A stretch of 64,000 nt of DNA from NCBI RefSeq assembly GCF_001613345.1, contig NZ_BDCE01000033.1, forward strand, positions 87,476-151,475, given 5' to 3'. The translations under genes were made by a program, and so were the position numbers. The notes beneath the pieces are model-generated. The model searched no databases. It was not told the DNA's origin and was given only the letters and a program-made list of their open reading frames with translations. Of this stretch, positions 1-9,207 are shown piece after piece (position 1 is the stretch's first letter; every line of letters begins with the position of its first letter). This DNA is from Nocardia uniformis NBRC 13702. GTDB taxonomy: Bacteria > Actinomycetota > Actinomycetes > Mycobacteriales > Mycobacteriaceae.

Positions 1-3000
1 GGTCGTGGTGGAACCGTAGCTGTGGCCGTAGATGTGGTTCACCGGCAGCGGCGGACCATCCTGGTCGGCGGCCAGCGCGCGAGTCGCGTTGAAGGCGGAG
101 ATATCTCGGGCCAGCAGAGTGCCGCCCGCCTCGGCCTGGGTGGTACGGAAGGCGTCCGAGAAGCCGGCGGGCGCGTCGTAGCCGAGCCAGGCGATGGATG
201 CCACCGAGCCGTCCGGATTGCTGTCCAGGGTGGCCTCGTAATGGTTGCGTGCGAATTTCGCGTTCCACCACAGTTCCTGGAGCTTGGTCTTCATACCCGG
301 TACATGCCAGGACACCACATCGGCGGTATCGACATTTCCGAAAGCCAGCACGGCACGGCCCTTGCCACCGAAAGCCGTTGCGTCATAGGACAACAGGTGC
401 ACCGACGGAGCGGCGCGGTCGCCGCGCTGGGTGACCTCGCGGGCCTGGCGCTCGGCGTCGACCAGTGCGGCGACCGTGGTCTCCAGATTGCGCAGCTGCT
501 GCTGTTGTTCCGGGCTGAGCTTGCCGAAGTCGCGGCCGCGCAGGTCGGTGAGGTCGCGCACCACGGAGAGTCGGTTGGCCTGATCGCGCACCGTGGCGGG
601 AATACCGTCGGCATTGCCGAGCACCTCCGGGTGCACCGCGAGCACTGCGCCCTGCTGCCGCAGGCTCAGCGACTGCCACCAGTGGGCATTGGCCAACGCC
701 TGCGCACGCGCGGGTGCGGTGGCGTTGTCGTCGGAGTAGTCACCGTGCAGCAGTAGCTGTTCGAGCGTGGCGCCGGTGGGCTGCCCGGCCGTCTCGGCGC
801 GCCGGTCCATGGCCCGTTGTGCCACCGTCCGGTCAGCGTCGGTGGGATGCGGGTCTGTCGGCAGTACCGAGCCTGGATCCATTGTCGGAACGCCGGTTTC
901 GGCCAGGTCGGGCGGAGCTTCGGTGTCGGTGCCGCGGTGACCGCGGGAGCCGTCGTCGATTGCCGCGGTGGCCGCGGGATCGATCTTGGGTACGCCACGT
1001 AGGACGCGGGTGAAGACATTCGCGTCATCGTCGCCGGTGCGACGGGGCTCGCGGGTGGTGGTGTCGCCGAGACCTGCTGCGATGCGGCCGAAGTTCTCCA
1101 GCGCCTCGGTGGGTACGGTGCGCGATCCGTCGGTGAAGTCGTAGTACTGGGTGTGAATCTTCCTGGGGTCCCGGAACTTCGGGAGGTTCGGGTATTCGGC
1201 GGTGACGCGGCGCGCACCGAAGGCCGCCGCGGCGGGATCGATACCGATACCGAAGATTCGGCTGAACCGTCCGGCCTTGTTACCACCGATCCAGGTGACC
1301 GGATCCGACGCCAGGCTGGCCACATAGACGTTCTGCGCGCGAATACCGAACTCGCGGGCGTGATTCACCGGCCCCGCGCCCGGTGAAGCGGCCAACGTGA
1401 TGGTGGCGACCTCGTCGCGCAGCCGTGCGCCCGCTCCGGCGGCACTGGTGGTGGTGGAGCCGTAACTGTGCCCGAAGACATGGTTTGTCGGCGCGGCCAC
1501 CGCACCGTCTCCGGCTCGCGCGGCACGACCGGCATTGAAGGCCGCGATATCCCGGGCCAGCAGCGCGCCGCCGGTCTTGGCCGGACCCATCGTGAAGGCC
1601 TTCAGTTTCGACGTGGGTGCGTCGTAGCCGAGCCAGGCGATGGAGGCGACCGAACCGTTGTATTTGCCCGCCGTCACCTGATAGTGGTTGCGCGCGAAGT
1701 CGAGGTTCCAGGCGAGCTTGCGCAGGCTGGTCTTGACGCCCGGTACATGCCACGACACCGACGTGGCGGTATCGACATCGCCGATGGCGACCACGGCGCG
1801 GCCTTTGCCGCCGAAAATTCCTGAGTCATAGGACAATACGTGCACCGGCGGGGACGATTCACCGGTGTGCTGGGCGACCTCGCGGGCCATACGGTCGGCG
1901 TCGGCCAGGGCGGTGACGGTGTTCTCGAGATTCGCCAACCGCTGGAGCTCTGTCTTGCTGAGCTGCTTGACCGGACGATCGCGCAGGTCCGCGAGCTCGC
2001 GTTCCATAGCCAGGCGGTTGGCGCGGTCGCGAATGTCAGCCGGGATGCCGTCGGCGTTGCCGATGATTTCCGGATGGACCCGAACCAGGACCTCCTGGCT
2101 GGTGGACAACCTGCCGGTGGGCTCGCCGGGCGGGTGCAGCGAATCCCACCAGCGGGCGTTCTCATCCGCCCGGGTGCGGGCGTCGGTCATCAGATCGGTA
2201 TCGGGCTCGCCGTGCAGCAGGCGGGTCGGGGACGCGCCCGGTTCGAGCTGATCGAGGGCGGCCTGGGCGAGTGCTCGCTCATCGGGGGTGACGGGCCGAT
2301 CCGGGGGCAGGGCACCCGGTTCCGGGGGTGCCACGTCGGGCAAGCCCAAATCCGGTTCGGATACGGTTGTATCCGGGTCACTGGGTGTGGGCACCGGAGC
2401 CGAACCGTCCGAGACCTCTGCGTCATCGTCGGTCTGGCCGACCCGGCTGCTGGGACGAGGGGCACCGTCCGTACCCAAACCCGAACGCGGGCGCAGTAAT
2501 TCGCCGTCGGCACCGTAGAACACACCCCAGGTACCGTCGACATCCGGCGCGTTGTTCGGGTCGAATTCGAAGGGCGGCCCGGTCCGCGGGTCGTCCACCA
2601 TGATCTTGCCGGTATCGGGATCGTGGTACATGACGTAGCCGTGCGCGCCGACGCCGTGCTCGTCGACCGGACCGCGCTGGGCGTCTACCACCAGTACCGC
2701 AGACTTGCCAGCCAGGTGCTTCAGCCCATCCGCGATCATCTGGTGTGCCGAGCGTTTCCGGGTTCCGGTGACCGGAGTCAGGTCACCTCCGGCGGCGGCC
2801 TGGAGCTGCTGCCAGGTAACACCGTCCGGACCGACCGAATCCGGGTCCAGCTGGGTAATGGCAGGGTTGCCCGTGTGCGCGGCGGCGCTCCACGTCGCGG
2901 TCACAGCGCAATTGTTCTGCGCCGGTTGGGGCGCGGAGGCCGGGTCGGGGGCCGGACCGGCATACGGTGCGGAACCGACCTGGTCGGCGGCTATGACGTC

Positions 3001-6000
3001 GAGGCGGTACATGGCACTGGTCGGTACCCCCTGCGGTGGCTTGTCCCGATTCGGAACCGCCGGCTCGACCAGGCCGAAGAGGCCGGGCACATCGGTCGCG
3101 ACGTGCAGGCGCACGTTGTTGCCGAAATGCCCCGCTTTGATATTCGGAGCCTGGTCGAGACCCGTCATGACCACATCGCCGGCCAGACCGCTGAGCCGTC
3201 CCTTCGCACCCGCGATTTTCGCCACGTCGATGCCGTAGTGGTGGGCGAAGATCTTGATCGTGGGTTTTCCCGCCGGGGAATCCGCGCGCAACGCGTTCAC
3301 GGCGGCGATATCCCGCACCAGCAGTCCAGCTCCCGACCGCGCTCGGGCCAGGCCGGTCACCTGTGTTATGCCCTTGCGGCCGGCGCTGGGCACGTCGTAG
3401 CCGATCCAGGAGATGGTCGCGATCGTTTCGCCGGGGCGCGCCCGCCCAGCTGCCGCGCCGTGCTGGGTCATGGCCCCACCGAGTGGTGTACCGAGATTCG
3501 CGACGGACTGGCCACGCCCCGGCACATGCAGGGACACATGGGTCGCCGTGAGAACATCGCCGATTGCCACGACAGCGCGGCCCTTGCCGCCGAACGCGGT
3601 CGAATCGTAGGCAAGCACGTGCACATTCGGCGTCGAGGGCATGGCGGCTGCCGTCGCCTGCGCCTCGGCGAGCGCCCGCACGGTCGCGCGGAGATTCTTC
3701 AGCTGCTGGCGCTCCGACCGGTCGAGCTCGCCGCGGCGGCTGAGCAGATCCGACAGCTCGCGCGCGATCTGTAGCCGGCTGGCCTGGTTCACTGCGGGCG
3801 GGTCGATACCTGGCGCATTGCTGATGACCGCGGGATGCACCCGAATCATCGCCTGCTGCTGTTCCGGGGTGAGCGAGTTCCACCACTGCTTGTTCGCGGT
3901 GGTCCGTTCCTCGGACTTGGTAGCGACATTCTCGCCGTCGGGGTTGGCGTGCAGCAGATCCCCGGCCCTGGCATCCGAATGCAGTCGCGCCAGTGCGACT
4001 TTCGCCAGATCACGCTCGGCACGGGTCGCTTGTGAGAAGTCTTCCGGCAACACCTGGGGCGGGTCGGTCCGCCGCCCGCTCTCGGAGTCGGCGTCGCTGA
4101 CGGCGTCGGAATCACTGTCGGAATCACTGTCCGGCGCGGCCGGCCGTCCGGAGTCTGCCCGTACCGGACCGGCTGCCGGGCTCGGGGCAGCGGGCGCGGG
4201 CGGGACGGGAGCCAGACCGTCCTTCGGGGCCACTCCGGTATCGGCGTCAGAGTTGGGGTCGGTATTGGTATTCGCTTGCGAGACTTGCGACTTCGCGCCA
4301 TCGGTGGTGTCGACGTCCGCGGGGAGCGCGGACACCCCGTCTTGATCCGCACCGGTAGTGGTATCGGTGTTCGCGCGTGGGGGCTCAACACCGGTCGTTC
4401 CGGCCTGGACGGGTACGGCGGGATCAGTGCTCGCACCGACGGACGCGGATGCTGCCGCGACACCAGCAGTAGGCACAGCCGGTTGCGCGCTTGCTACCGG
4501 ATCTCCCACTGGGGCAGTCGGTGAACTTCCGGCTTCCGTTCTGCCAGAACTAGTTTCGCCTGTCGCCGTCGTCGGAGTGCTGACCCGCGGTTCTGTGGCG
4601 GGGTTGACTGGTCGGCCCGGGCCCGACGTCGCCGGATTGGAGGACGAGGCCGACGAGGTGGTGGGAGACGACCCGGTCGCAGCATTGGTGGCGGGCGACG
4701 GGGTCGCACTGGAGGCCGCTGCGGCACCGGCGGGAGCACCAGCGGCGGCCGGCGCTCCGGGCATGGCGGCTCCGGGCATGGACGACCCCGATGTGGCCGG
4801 GGTTCCGCCAGGCTGAGTACTGGCGGTGGGTTCGGATCCCAGAGTCGGTGTGGAACCGCTCGGCGATGTGCTTCCCTCCACGCCGCCACGGCTGCCCGCA
4901 CCAGCGTTTTCACCCTCGGATTCGCCGGTGGGCCCCCCGCTGCGGGAGTCGTTCGATCCAGTGGGGCTCGAATCGCTTGCCCCGGACTGTGAATCGCCCG
5001 AGGTACTACCACCCGTGTCACTCGAACTGCCAGAGTTCGAACTATCGCCACGGGAGTCGGTCGATCCGCTGGAGCCGGAATCGGACGGATTACCCTGCGA
5101 GGAGCCGGAATTCGAGTTGTTCGAGCCGCTGTCGGATGTGCTCGAACTGCCACTGTCAGCGCCGGAGCTGCCGTTTCCACTGCTATCGCCGCGGTTGCCA
5201 GCACCTGGAGCGGCCGCCGGGGCGTCACTCGATTGCGCCCCACTGGACGGCGTGCTGCTCTGGTTGTTGCCGCCGGTTCCCGAGTCACCGGCCGGGGAGC
5301 TGCCATTGTTTCCGGCCGGAGTGGTCGAGGTGCCACCGTTCGCGGACGAGCCACCATTCGACGAGTTGGACGCGCTGTTATTCGGCGACGAGCCATCATT
5401 GACACCGACGTTCGCGGGGTTGTTGGCACCGATATTGGAGTTGGGCTGCGGGTTGTTGACGGGCATCGGCCCGCCGCCGTAGTCCGACATATTGCGGTAG
5501 CCGTAAATGCCACTGGGACCCATACCGGACAGTGCGCCGCCGGTGAGCATGCGCGGATCGAAATCCCAGTTGTCGGTGATCAATCCGGTGGCCACGTACG
5601 CGCCGCCCGCACCGGCCAACCCGGCGCCCGCGCCGGTAACCAGGCCTTTGATGGATCCCTGGAAGCCGCTGTCTCCCAGGGGTGTCTTGTTCATGAGATT
5701 GTGCATCGCGTGGCCGCCGGCACCGCCGGCCGCTCCGGCCCAGGCGGAGATCTGGGCGTTCTGTTTGACCGCCCCCCAGTCGATCTTGTCCTGGTAGCCG
5801 TCGTCCACCAGCATTTTCTGCACGACCACTTCCTGCGAGGTGCCCTGCAGGACCTCGACGAAGGCCTCCTGCACGATCTCGTAGACGAAACGCGTCACGA
5901 ACCGCTTGGCAGCCTCGGAAACCGCCAGCCTGGCCAGCAGACTCCCGATAATGCGCTGCAGCAGCCGGCCCATCCACCGAAAGACGAGCTGGGTCCTGGC

Positions 6001-6414
6001 AATCGCGACAGCCTGCACGAACGGCCCACCCGGACCGGCAAGCCAGGCGTACATCAGTTCACCGAACAGCCAGCCGAGGGCAAAGATGCCATTGAGCTTG
6101 TTGGAGCGAATCTGCCCGGCGAACTGAACCGCCGCGTCACCGGCGTCGTCGTAGCCTTTGGCCAATTCCTCCAGCGCCGAACGGATCTCCTTGAGCGCCT
6201 CATCCATCTGCTCACGACCCTCGCCGGCCGGATAGGCATTCTTGGTCGAAGCGGCGGCGATATCGGCGTCACCGACGATGTCGGAGCGAATCTGGTCGGC
6301 GAGATTGCGCAACGTCTCGCCCATCTGCTTCTGCAGATCTTCGTTACCGTGCGGCCAGTCGGTACCCGCCACCCATTCCAGCCACTCCAGCCAGGGCGGG
6401 ATCATTATCGCCAT
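1..6414 (-). CDS. Giant CpnT-like secreted protein with three DUF1023 hydrolase copies and a papain-fold toxin-like domain (3' end outside window)
   Basis: The frame is open for 2,138 codons from ATG 6414 to the left edge, so the gene is partial at its 3' end. Residues 1-120 resemble the CpnT-like N-terminus (WLEWVAG, DWPHGNED, YPAGEG) also found on the 6,271-aa neighbour. Hydrophobic helices follow (about 108-160), then a glycine zipper (about 222-280) and a Ser/Gly/Asn/Pro-rich linker (about 320-800). Three alpha/beta-hydrolase copies of the DUF1023 type follow. Copies 2 and 3 show GHSYGS with nucleophiles Ser1650 and Ser2132. In copy 2 the later ASDPV and HTQYY motifs can supply Asp and His; copy 3 is cut by the edge. 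Copy 1 has AHHYGI, with His1059 in place of Ser. Between copies 1 and 2 lies a papain-fold, Tox-PL/glutamine-deamidase-like domain with Cys1169, His1258 and Asp near 1273. It starts 18 bases after the YbaB-like gene. Role inferred: type VII secreted polymorphic toxin or surface hydrolase. Confidence 0.8.
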   Translation of the reverse strand, partial: MAIMIPPWLEWLEWVAGTDWPHGNEDLQKQMGETLRNLADQIRSDIVGDADIAAASTKNAYPAGEGREQMDEALKEIRSALEELAKGYDDAGDAAVQFAGQIRSNKLNGIFALGWLFGELMYAWLAGPGGPFVQAVAIARTQLVFRWMGRLLQRIIGSLLARLAVSEAAKRFVTRFVYEIVQEAFVEVLQGTSQEVVVQKMLVDDGYQDKIDWGAVKQNAQISAWAGAAGGAGGHAMHNLMNKTPLGDSGFQGSIKGLVTGAGAGLAGAGGAYVATGLITDNWDFDPRMLTGGALSGMGPSGIYGYRNMSDYGGGPMPVNNPQPNSNIGANNPANVGVNDGSSPNNSASNSSNGGSSANGGTSTTPAGNNGSSPAGDSGTGGNNQSSTPSSGAQSSDAPAAAPGAGNRGDSSGNGSSGADSGSSSTSDSGSNNSNSGSSQGNPSDSGSSGSTDSRGDSSNSGSSSDTGGSTSGDSQSGASDSSPTGSNDSRSGGPTGESEGENAGAGSRGGVEGSTSPSGSTPTLGSEPTASTQPGGTPATSGSSMPGAAMPGAPAAAGAPAGAAAASSATPSPATNAATGSSPTTSSASSSNPATSGPGRPVNPATEPRVSTPTTATGETSSGRTEAGSSPTAPVGDPVASAQPAVPTAGVAAASASVGASTDPAVPVQAGTTGVEPPRANTDTTTGADQDGVSALPADVDTTDGAKSQVSQANTNTDPNSDADTGVAPKDGLAPVPPAPAAPSPAAGPVRADSGRPAAPDSDSDSDSDAVSDADSESGRRTDPPQVLPEDFSQATRAERDLAKVALARLHSDARAGDLLHANPDGENVATKSEERTTANKQWWNSLTPEQQQAMIRVHPAVISNAPGIDPPAVNQASRLQIARELSDLLSRRGELDRSERQQLKNLRATVRALAEAQATAAAMPSTPNVHVLAYDSTAFGGKGRAVVAIGDVLTATHVSLHVPGRGQSVANLGTPLGGAMTQHGAAAGRARPGETIATISWIGYDVPSAGRKGITQVTGLARARSGAGLLVRDIAAVNALRADSPAGKPTIKIFAHHYGIDVAKIAGAKGRLSGLAGDVVMTGLDQAPNIKAGHFGNNVRLHVATDVPGLFGLVEPAVPNRDKPPQGVPTSAMYRLDVIAADQVGSAPYAGPAPDPASAPQPAQNNCAVTATWSAAAHTGNPAITQLDPDSVGPDGVTWQQLQAAAGGDLTPVTGTRKRSAHQMIADGLKHLAGKSAVLVVDAQRGPVDEHGVGAHGYVMYHDPDTGKIMVDDPRTGPPFEFDPNNAPDVDGTWGVFYGADGELLRPRSGLGTDGAPRPSSRVGQTDDDAEVSDGSAPVPTPSDPDTTVSEPDLGLPDVAPPEPGALPPDRPVTPDERALAQAALDQLEPGASPTRLLHGEPDTDLMTDARTRADENARWWDSLHPPGEPTGRLSTSQEVLVRVHPEIIGNADGIPADIRDRANRLAMERELADLRDRPVKQLSKTELQRLANLENTVTALADADRMAREVAQHTGESSPPVHVLSYDSGIFGGKGRAVVAIGDVDTATSVSWHVPGVKTSLRKLAWNLDFARNHYQVTAGKYNGSVASIAWLGYDAPTSKLKAFTMGPAKTGGALLARDIAAFNAGRAARAGDGAVAAPTNHVFGHSYGSTTTSAAGAGARLRDEVATITLAASPGAGPVNHAREFGIRAQNVYVASLASDPVTWIGGNKAGRFSRIFGIGIDPAAAAFGARRVTAEYPNLPKFRDPRKIHTQYYDFTDGSRTVPTEALENFGRIAAGLGDTTTREPRRTGDDDANVFTRVLRGVPKIDPAATAAIDDGSRGHRGTDTEAPPDLAETGVPTMDPGSVLPTDPHPTDADRTVAQRAMDRRAETAGQPTGATLEQLLLHGDYSDDNATAPARAQALANAHWWQSLSLRQQGAVLAVHPEVLGNADGIPATVRDQANRLSVVRDLTDLRGRDFGKLSPEQQQQLRNLETTVAALVDAERQAREVTQRGDRAAPSVHLLSYDATAFGGKGRAVLAFGNVDTADVVSWHVPGMKTKLQELWWNAKFARNHYEATLDSNPDGSVASIAWLGYDAPAGFSDAFRTTQAEAGGTLLARDISAFNATRALAADQDGPPLPVNHIYGHSYGSTTT

Positions 6415-6432
6415 AGTCGAGCCGACCTCGCG

Positions 6433-6951
6433 TCACCAGCTGGAATCGGTGACTCCCCGAGCCTGTTCGCGCTTGCGATGGTGTTCGTACTGCTCGACAT
6501 CGGTGAACGTCATGACCGGATCTGCCTCGTCCTCAGCACGTTCCGGGGATCCGGGTGCGGCGAGCGATACCGGTGGTTCCAGCGGAACCTCGGCATCGAG
6601 ATCTGGTAGCCCCTCGATCACATCGCTGAGTTTCGGCAATCGTGCCCGCTGGTCGATCAGGGGTGCGGTGAGATCGGCGGTCTTGCGCGCCACTTCGGCG
6701 GCGGCGGCCTGCGTGGTCCGGGTGAAGGTGCGGGCGAGTGCCTCGTAGGTCAATTCGTCTATGTCGGAGGAGAACTTGGTGTCGATGACGACCCCATTGG
6801 CGTTCACGGTCACCGTGACACGCTTATCGGGCGAGGTCGCGCTGGCGGTGAGCTGTACCCGCTGTCGCTGTGCTTCCGCTACGGTGCGCATCTGTTGCCG
6901 GAAGGTCTCCAGCAGATCCGACATCTCGCCCGACGCGCCCTCGTTCACCAT
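6433..6951 (-). CDS. YbaB/EbfC-like protein of effector cassette 2
   Basis: A 172-aa protein. The N-terminal third is helical, followed by the YbaB-type beta segment VTVTVNANGVVIDTKF and another helix. This matches YbaB/EbfC nucleoid-associated proteins; the family includes EspL-type proteins in ESX loci. The acidic tail ends in GVTDSSW, and the paralogue in cassette 1 ends in GVTESSW. It sits between the WXG100-like gene and the giant effector gene, 18 bases before the latter, so co-translation is likely. By analogy with EspL and with small partners of LXG effectors it may be an export chaperone or adaptor for the giant protein; that role is inferred. DNA binding is possible but not shown. 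Confidence 0.8.
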   Translation of the reverse strand: MVNEGASGEMSDLLETFRQQMRTVAEAQRQRVQLTASATSPDKRVTVTVNANGVVIDTKFSSDIDELTYEALARTFTRTTQAAAAEVARKTADLTAPLIDQRARLPKLSDVIEGLPDLDAEVPLEPPVSLAAPGSPERAEDEADPVMTFTDVEQYEHHRKREQARGVTDSSW

Positions 6952-7045
6952 TTCGAGCCCTCATCGCCAGCCGGCCGCACCGGCATCCGCACCATGTTCT
7001 TGTTCCAACTCAGCCGTTTCCAACCAACCGTGCGCTGGCTCAGCG

Positions 7046-7360
7046 CTACGTCTGGAAGCCCAACGTCCCGGCGTCTTCGGCGTTGTCGAGGGCCTTGGCG
7101 CCGTTGTACTGGCCCTTTGCCTGCTCCTTGTACGACTCGGCCATGCTTTCGGCACCCTCGATGAGGTTCTTCATTCGGGCGTTGAATCCGTCTGGGCCTT
7201 CGGCGAATTGAGCGCCGAACTTGTCGTCTCCCCAGGCCGCCGTCCCGACTGCGAAGGCATTCTCCGCAGCACGAATGATCCCGCGCAAGCCACCTTGGAC
7301 GGCCTCATTGTCTCCGGCGGCCGTGCGTAGCTTCTCCGTGTACACCTCGATCTCGGACAT
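7046..7360 (-). CDS. WXG100-like type VII secretion partner, cassette 2
   Basis: A 104-aa, mostly helical protein with AWGDDKFG at its centre, where WXG100 proteins have the W-x-G turn between two helices. Length and helix-turn-helix layout fit the ESAT-6/WXG100 superfamily. Its paralogue in cassette 1 is also 104 aa and shares WGDDK-G-QF-EG. It is the first gene of cassette 2, followed by the YbaB-like gene and the giant protein. Family knowledge suggests it pairs with a helical N-terminal domain for ESX export; here the likely partner is the N-terminus of the downstream giant. No classical C-terminal YxxxD/E signal is clear, although YKEQAKGQY lies near the end. Confidence 0.78.
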   Translation of the reverse strand: MSEIEVYTEKLRTAAGDNEAVQGGLRGIIRAAENAFAVGTAAWGDDKFGAQFAEGPDGFNARMKNLIEGAESMAESYKEQAKGQYNGAKALDNAEDAGTLGFQT

Positions 7361-7446
7361 GCTGAACCTCGCGCGCTCGCTACAACATTCGGAAGTCGAT
7401 CATTACATGAACAAGCAATGACCGGGAAGCGAACCCGAAATCTTAA

Positions 7447-7460
7447 TTACCGACCGGTAA
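7447..7460. promoter_or_regulatory. Perfect inverted repeat upstream of cassette 2
   Basis: TTACCG-AC-CGGTAA is a 6-bp perfect inverted repeat with a 2-base centre. It lies in the 116-base gap between the YezG-like gene and the cassette 2 WXG100-like gene, about 90 bases upstream of the latter. The shape is typical of operators bound by TetR-type dimers. The regulator is unknown, and no T-run suggests a terminator. Confidence 0.45.
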
Positions 7461-7476
7461 CTGATCTCGCCTGCCA

Positions 7477-9063
7477 TCAGGCCCCGACCGCGCCGTGCCG
7501 CTCGGCGAACCGGCGCTCGAACTCAGCGATGTACACCGAGGGGGCGACCGATGACGAGGAGTGCTCCAGCACACCATCATCGGCGACGTAGAAGATGGCC
7601 CGGCCGATGGAGATCTCGTCCGGCTGTGTCGGGACGTACACCATCCAGCCCACGTTGATCCGGTCCGCGCGAAGGTCTTCGGGCGGATAGCCGGTGGTGT
7701 CCATACCGCTGTCTCGAATGTGGCGACGCACCCGGGCGATGGCCTCCTCCTCCGGCATAGGTTCCGGGGTCGTCATGGTCACTCCGGCCATGGTGAGCTG
7801 ATAGAACGCGCCGTCGATATCGAATCGCTCGGTATCGCTGAAGGCGTCGATCAGGGTCTCCCGGGTGACCACACCCACCTCCGCCGCCGAAACCAGGGTG
7901 GCCACCGCCGCACGGTGTTGCTCGGTCGGTTGGTCCGCGATCAGGCCGGATAGCAAGTCCACCACGGTATCCGCGGTCCATACCCCGGGCATCGCACTGG
8001 CCAGACCGACCGCCGCCGGTGATTCGCCTCGATACCAGCGGCCACCCTCCCACCAGTAGCAGAATGACAGCAAACCATTGGCGGCACGCGGATTCAGTAC
8101 CGGGTTCGCCACCCAGTCCGGAGCGCCGGCGTAGAACTTCGGCATCGGCCCGCCGCCGTTGTACGCGGCCTCCAATTCCGGCGCGTCCCACACACCTCCG
8201 GACAGCACCGCTCGGCCACCGGGCAGCGCGTAAAGTGTGGAACCGCCGCGCTTCGCGCCTTCGAACCACCCCAGTGCAGGCAGAACCCTTGGGCCCCATT
8301 GCGATCCAGCGGCGACGAAGCCAGCCGCGATGACCGACCAGCGCGCCCACATTTCCGGGAATGCCGGGAAATCGCCCTCGGACACCGTCGCCTGGGCGCC
8401 CGCTTCCCGATCGGCTCGAGCCTGAGCCGCTGCCTGCTGCGGTGTGCGTGTCTGCTGTCCCTCGTGCTGAGTGTAGGCGGCGAGCCATACAGGTAGGCGG
8501 CGCCGGGGATACTCCAGCAGATCCGCGCGATAGGCCTCCGCCGGGAACAATTGATCATCCGGGAAGGGTTCGTCGCCGTAGTCGTAGTCGACCTCGATCT
8601 GTCCGGTATTGGTCAGCGACAACACCAGTCGCCACCAGGGGCCGTCGCTCATTCGCGCCGACAAATCCCGCTGTTCCCGGGCCAAGGCCAGCGCGCTCTG
8701 GGGTGGCTGGACGCGGACCGTGCTCTGGCCGTCGGAGAAAAACACCTGTACTACTTCGGCGGCCACCGTGAACGCGAATACCGCATTGAGCTGCTGCCAA
8801 CCCTGCGGACCCGCCGCCGCCAGCTCGCGGGCAATGCTGTGCGTGAGTTCCCTTGCCTGTTCGGCGATATCGACGTCGGGTTCGGACTCCGGCTCCAGCA
8901 GGGTGAAACCGACATCCGGATCATCACCGGCCTCGACAAAGCTCTCTTTGAACTCCCGCATGAAGTCGGCGTCAGGGTCCTCCACCCCGGACGCCGTGGC
9001 CGGTTGTTCCGGCTCCGGAACCGGAACCTGGTTGTCGCGGGCCTCGTCGTCTGGTCTGGTCAC
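7477..9063 (-). CDS. YezG-like candidate immunity protein
   Basis: A 528-aa acidic protein starting at GTG 9063, with no signal peptide or membrane segment. Residues about 75-205 (QLNAVFAFTVAAEVVQVFF through the DYDYGDEPFPDDQLFPAEAY part to LPVWLAAY) fit the YezG/DUF600-type immunity fold. The middle is Trp/Gly-rich and unassigned. The last 100 residues (NVGWMVYVP, GRAIFYVADDGVLE) resemble a further small beta domain found in actinobacterial immunity-type proteins, which I cannot name with confidence. The gene lies directly downstream of the 6,271-aa effector and a 93-aa protein on the same strand, the usual place for an immunity gene. It therefore probably protects against one of the effector's toxic domains; which one is unknown. 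Confidence 0.65.
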   Translation of the reverse strand: MTRPDDEARDNQVPVPEPEQPATASGVEDPDADFMREFKESFVEAGDDPDVGFTLLEPESEPDVDIAEQARELTHSIARELAAAGPQGWQQLNAVFAFTVAAEVVQVFFSDGQSTVRVQPPQSALALAREQRDLSARMSDGPWWRLVLSLTNTGQIEVDYDYGDEPFPDDQLFPAEAYRADLLEYPRRRLPVWLAAYTQHEGQQTRTPQQAAAQARADREAGAQATVSEGDFPAFPEMWARWSVIAAGFVAAGSQWGPRVLPALGWFEGAKRGGSTLYALPGGRAVLSGGVWDAPELEAAYNGGGPMPKFYAGAPDWVANPVLNPRAANGLLSFCYWWEGGRWYRGESPAAVGLASAMPGVWTADTVVDLLSGLIADQPTEQHRAAVATLVSAAEVGVVTRETLIDAFSDTERFDIDGAFYQLTMAGVTMTTPEPMPEEEAIARVRRHIRDSGMDTTGYPPEDLRADRINVGWMVYVPTQPDEISIGRAIFYVADDGVLEHSSSSVAPSVYIAEFERRFAERHGAVGA

Positions 9064-9207
9064 GCTGCAGCAGTCTCCTCATCTGGGCACCCGGGCACCG
9101 CCGATTCACTCCGGTCGCGGCGACGCCGTCACGCGAGAGCGGTGTCCTCGCCCATCCTGGCACAGGACCGCTGGACGTATCCGGCCATTCCCGGTGGTCC
9201 CGGGTAG

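Noticed and set aside
2623..3774. Long plus-strand frame (383 codons) opposite the left giant gene
   Set aside because: It mirrors the GC-rich minus-strand gene, has Arg/Gly/His-rich composition and no family features. The minus frame shows clear hydrolase and papain-fold motifs.
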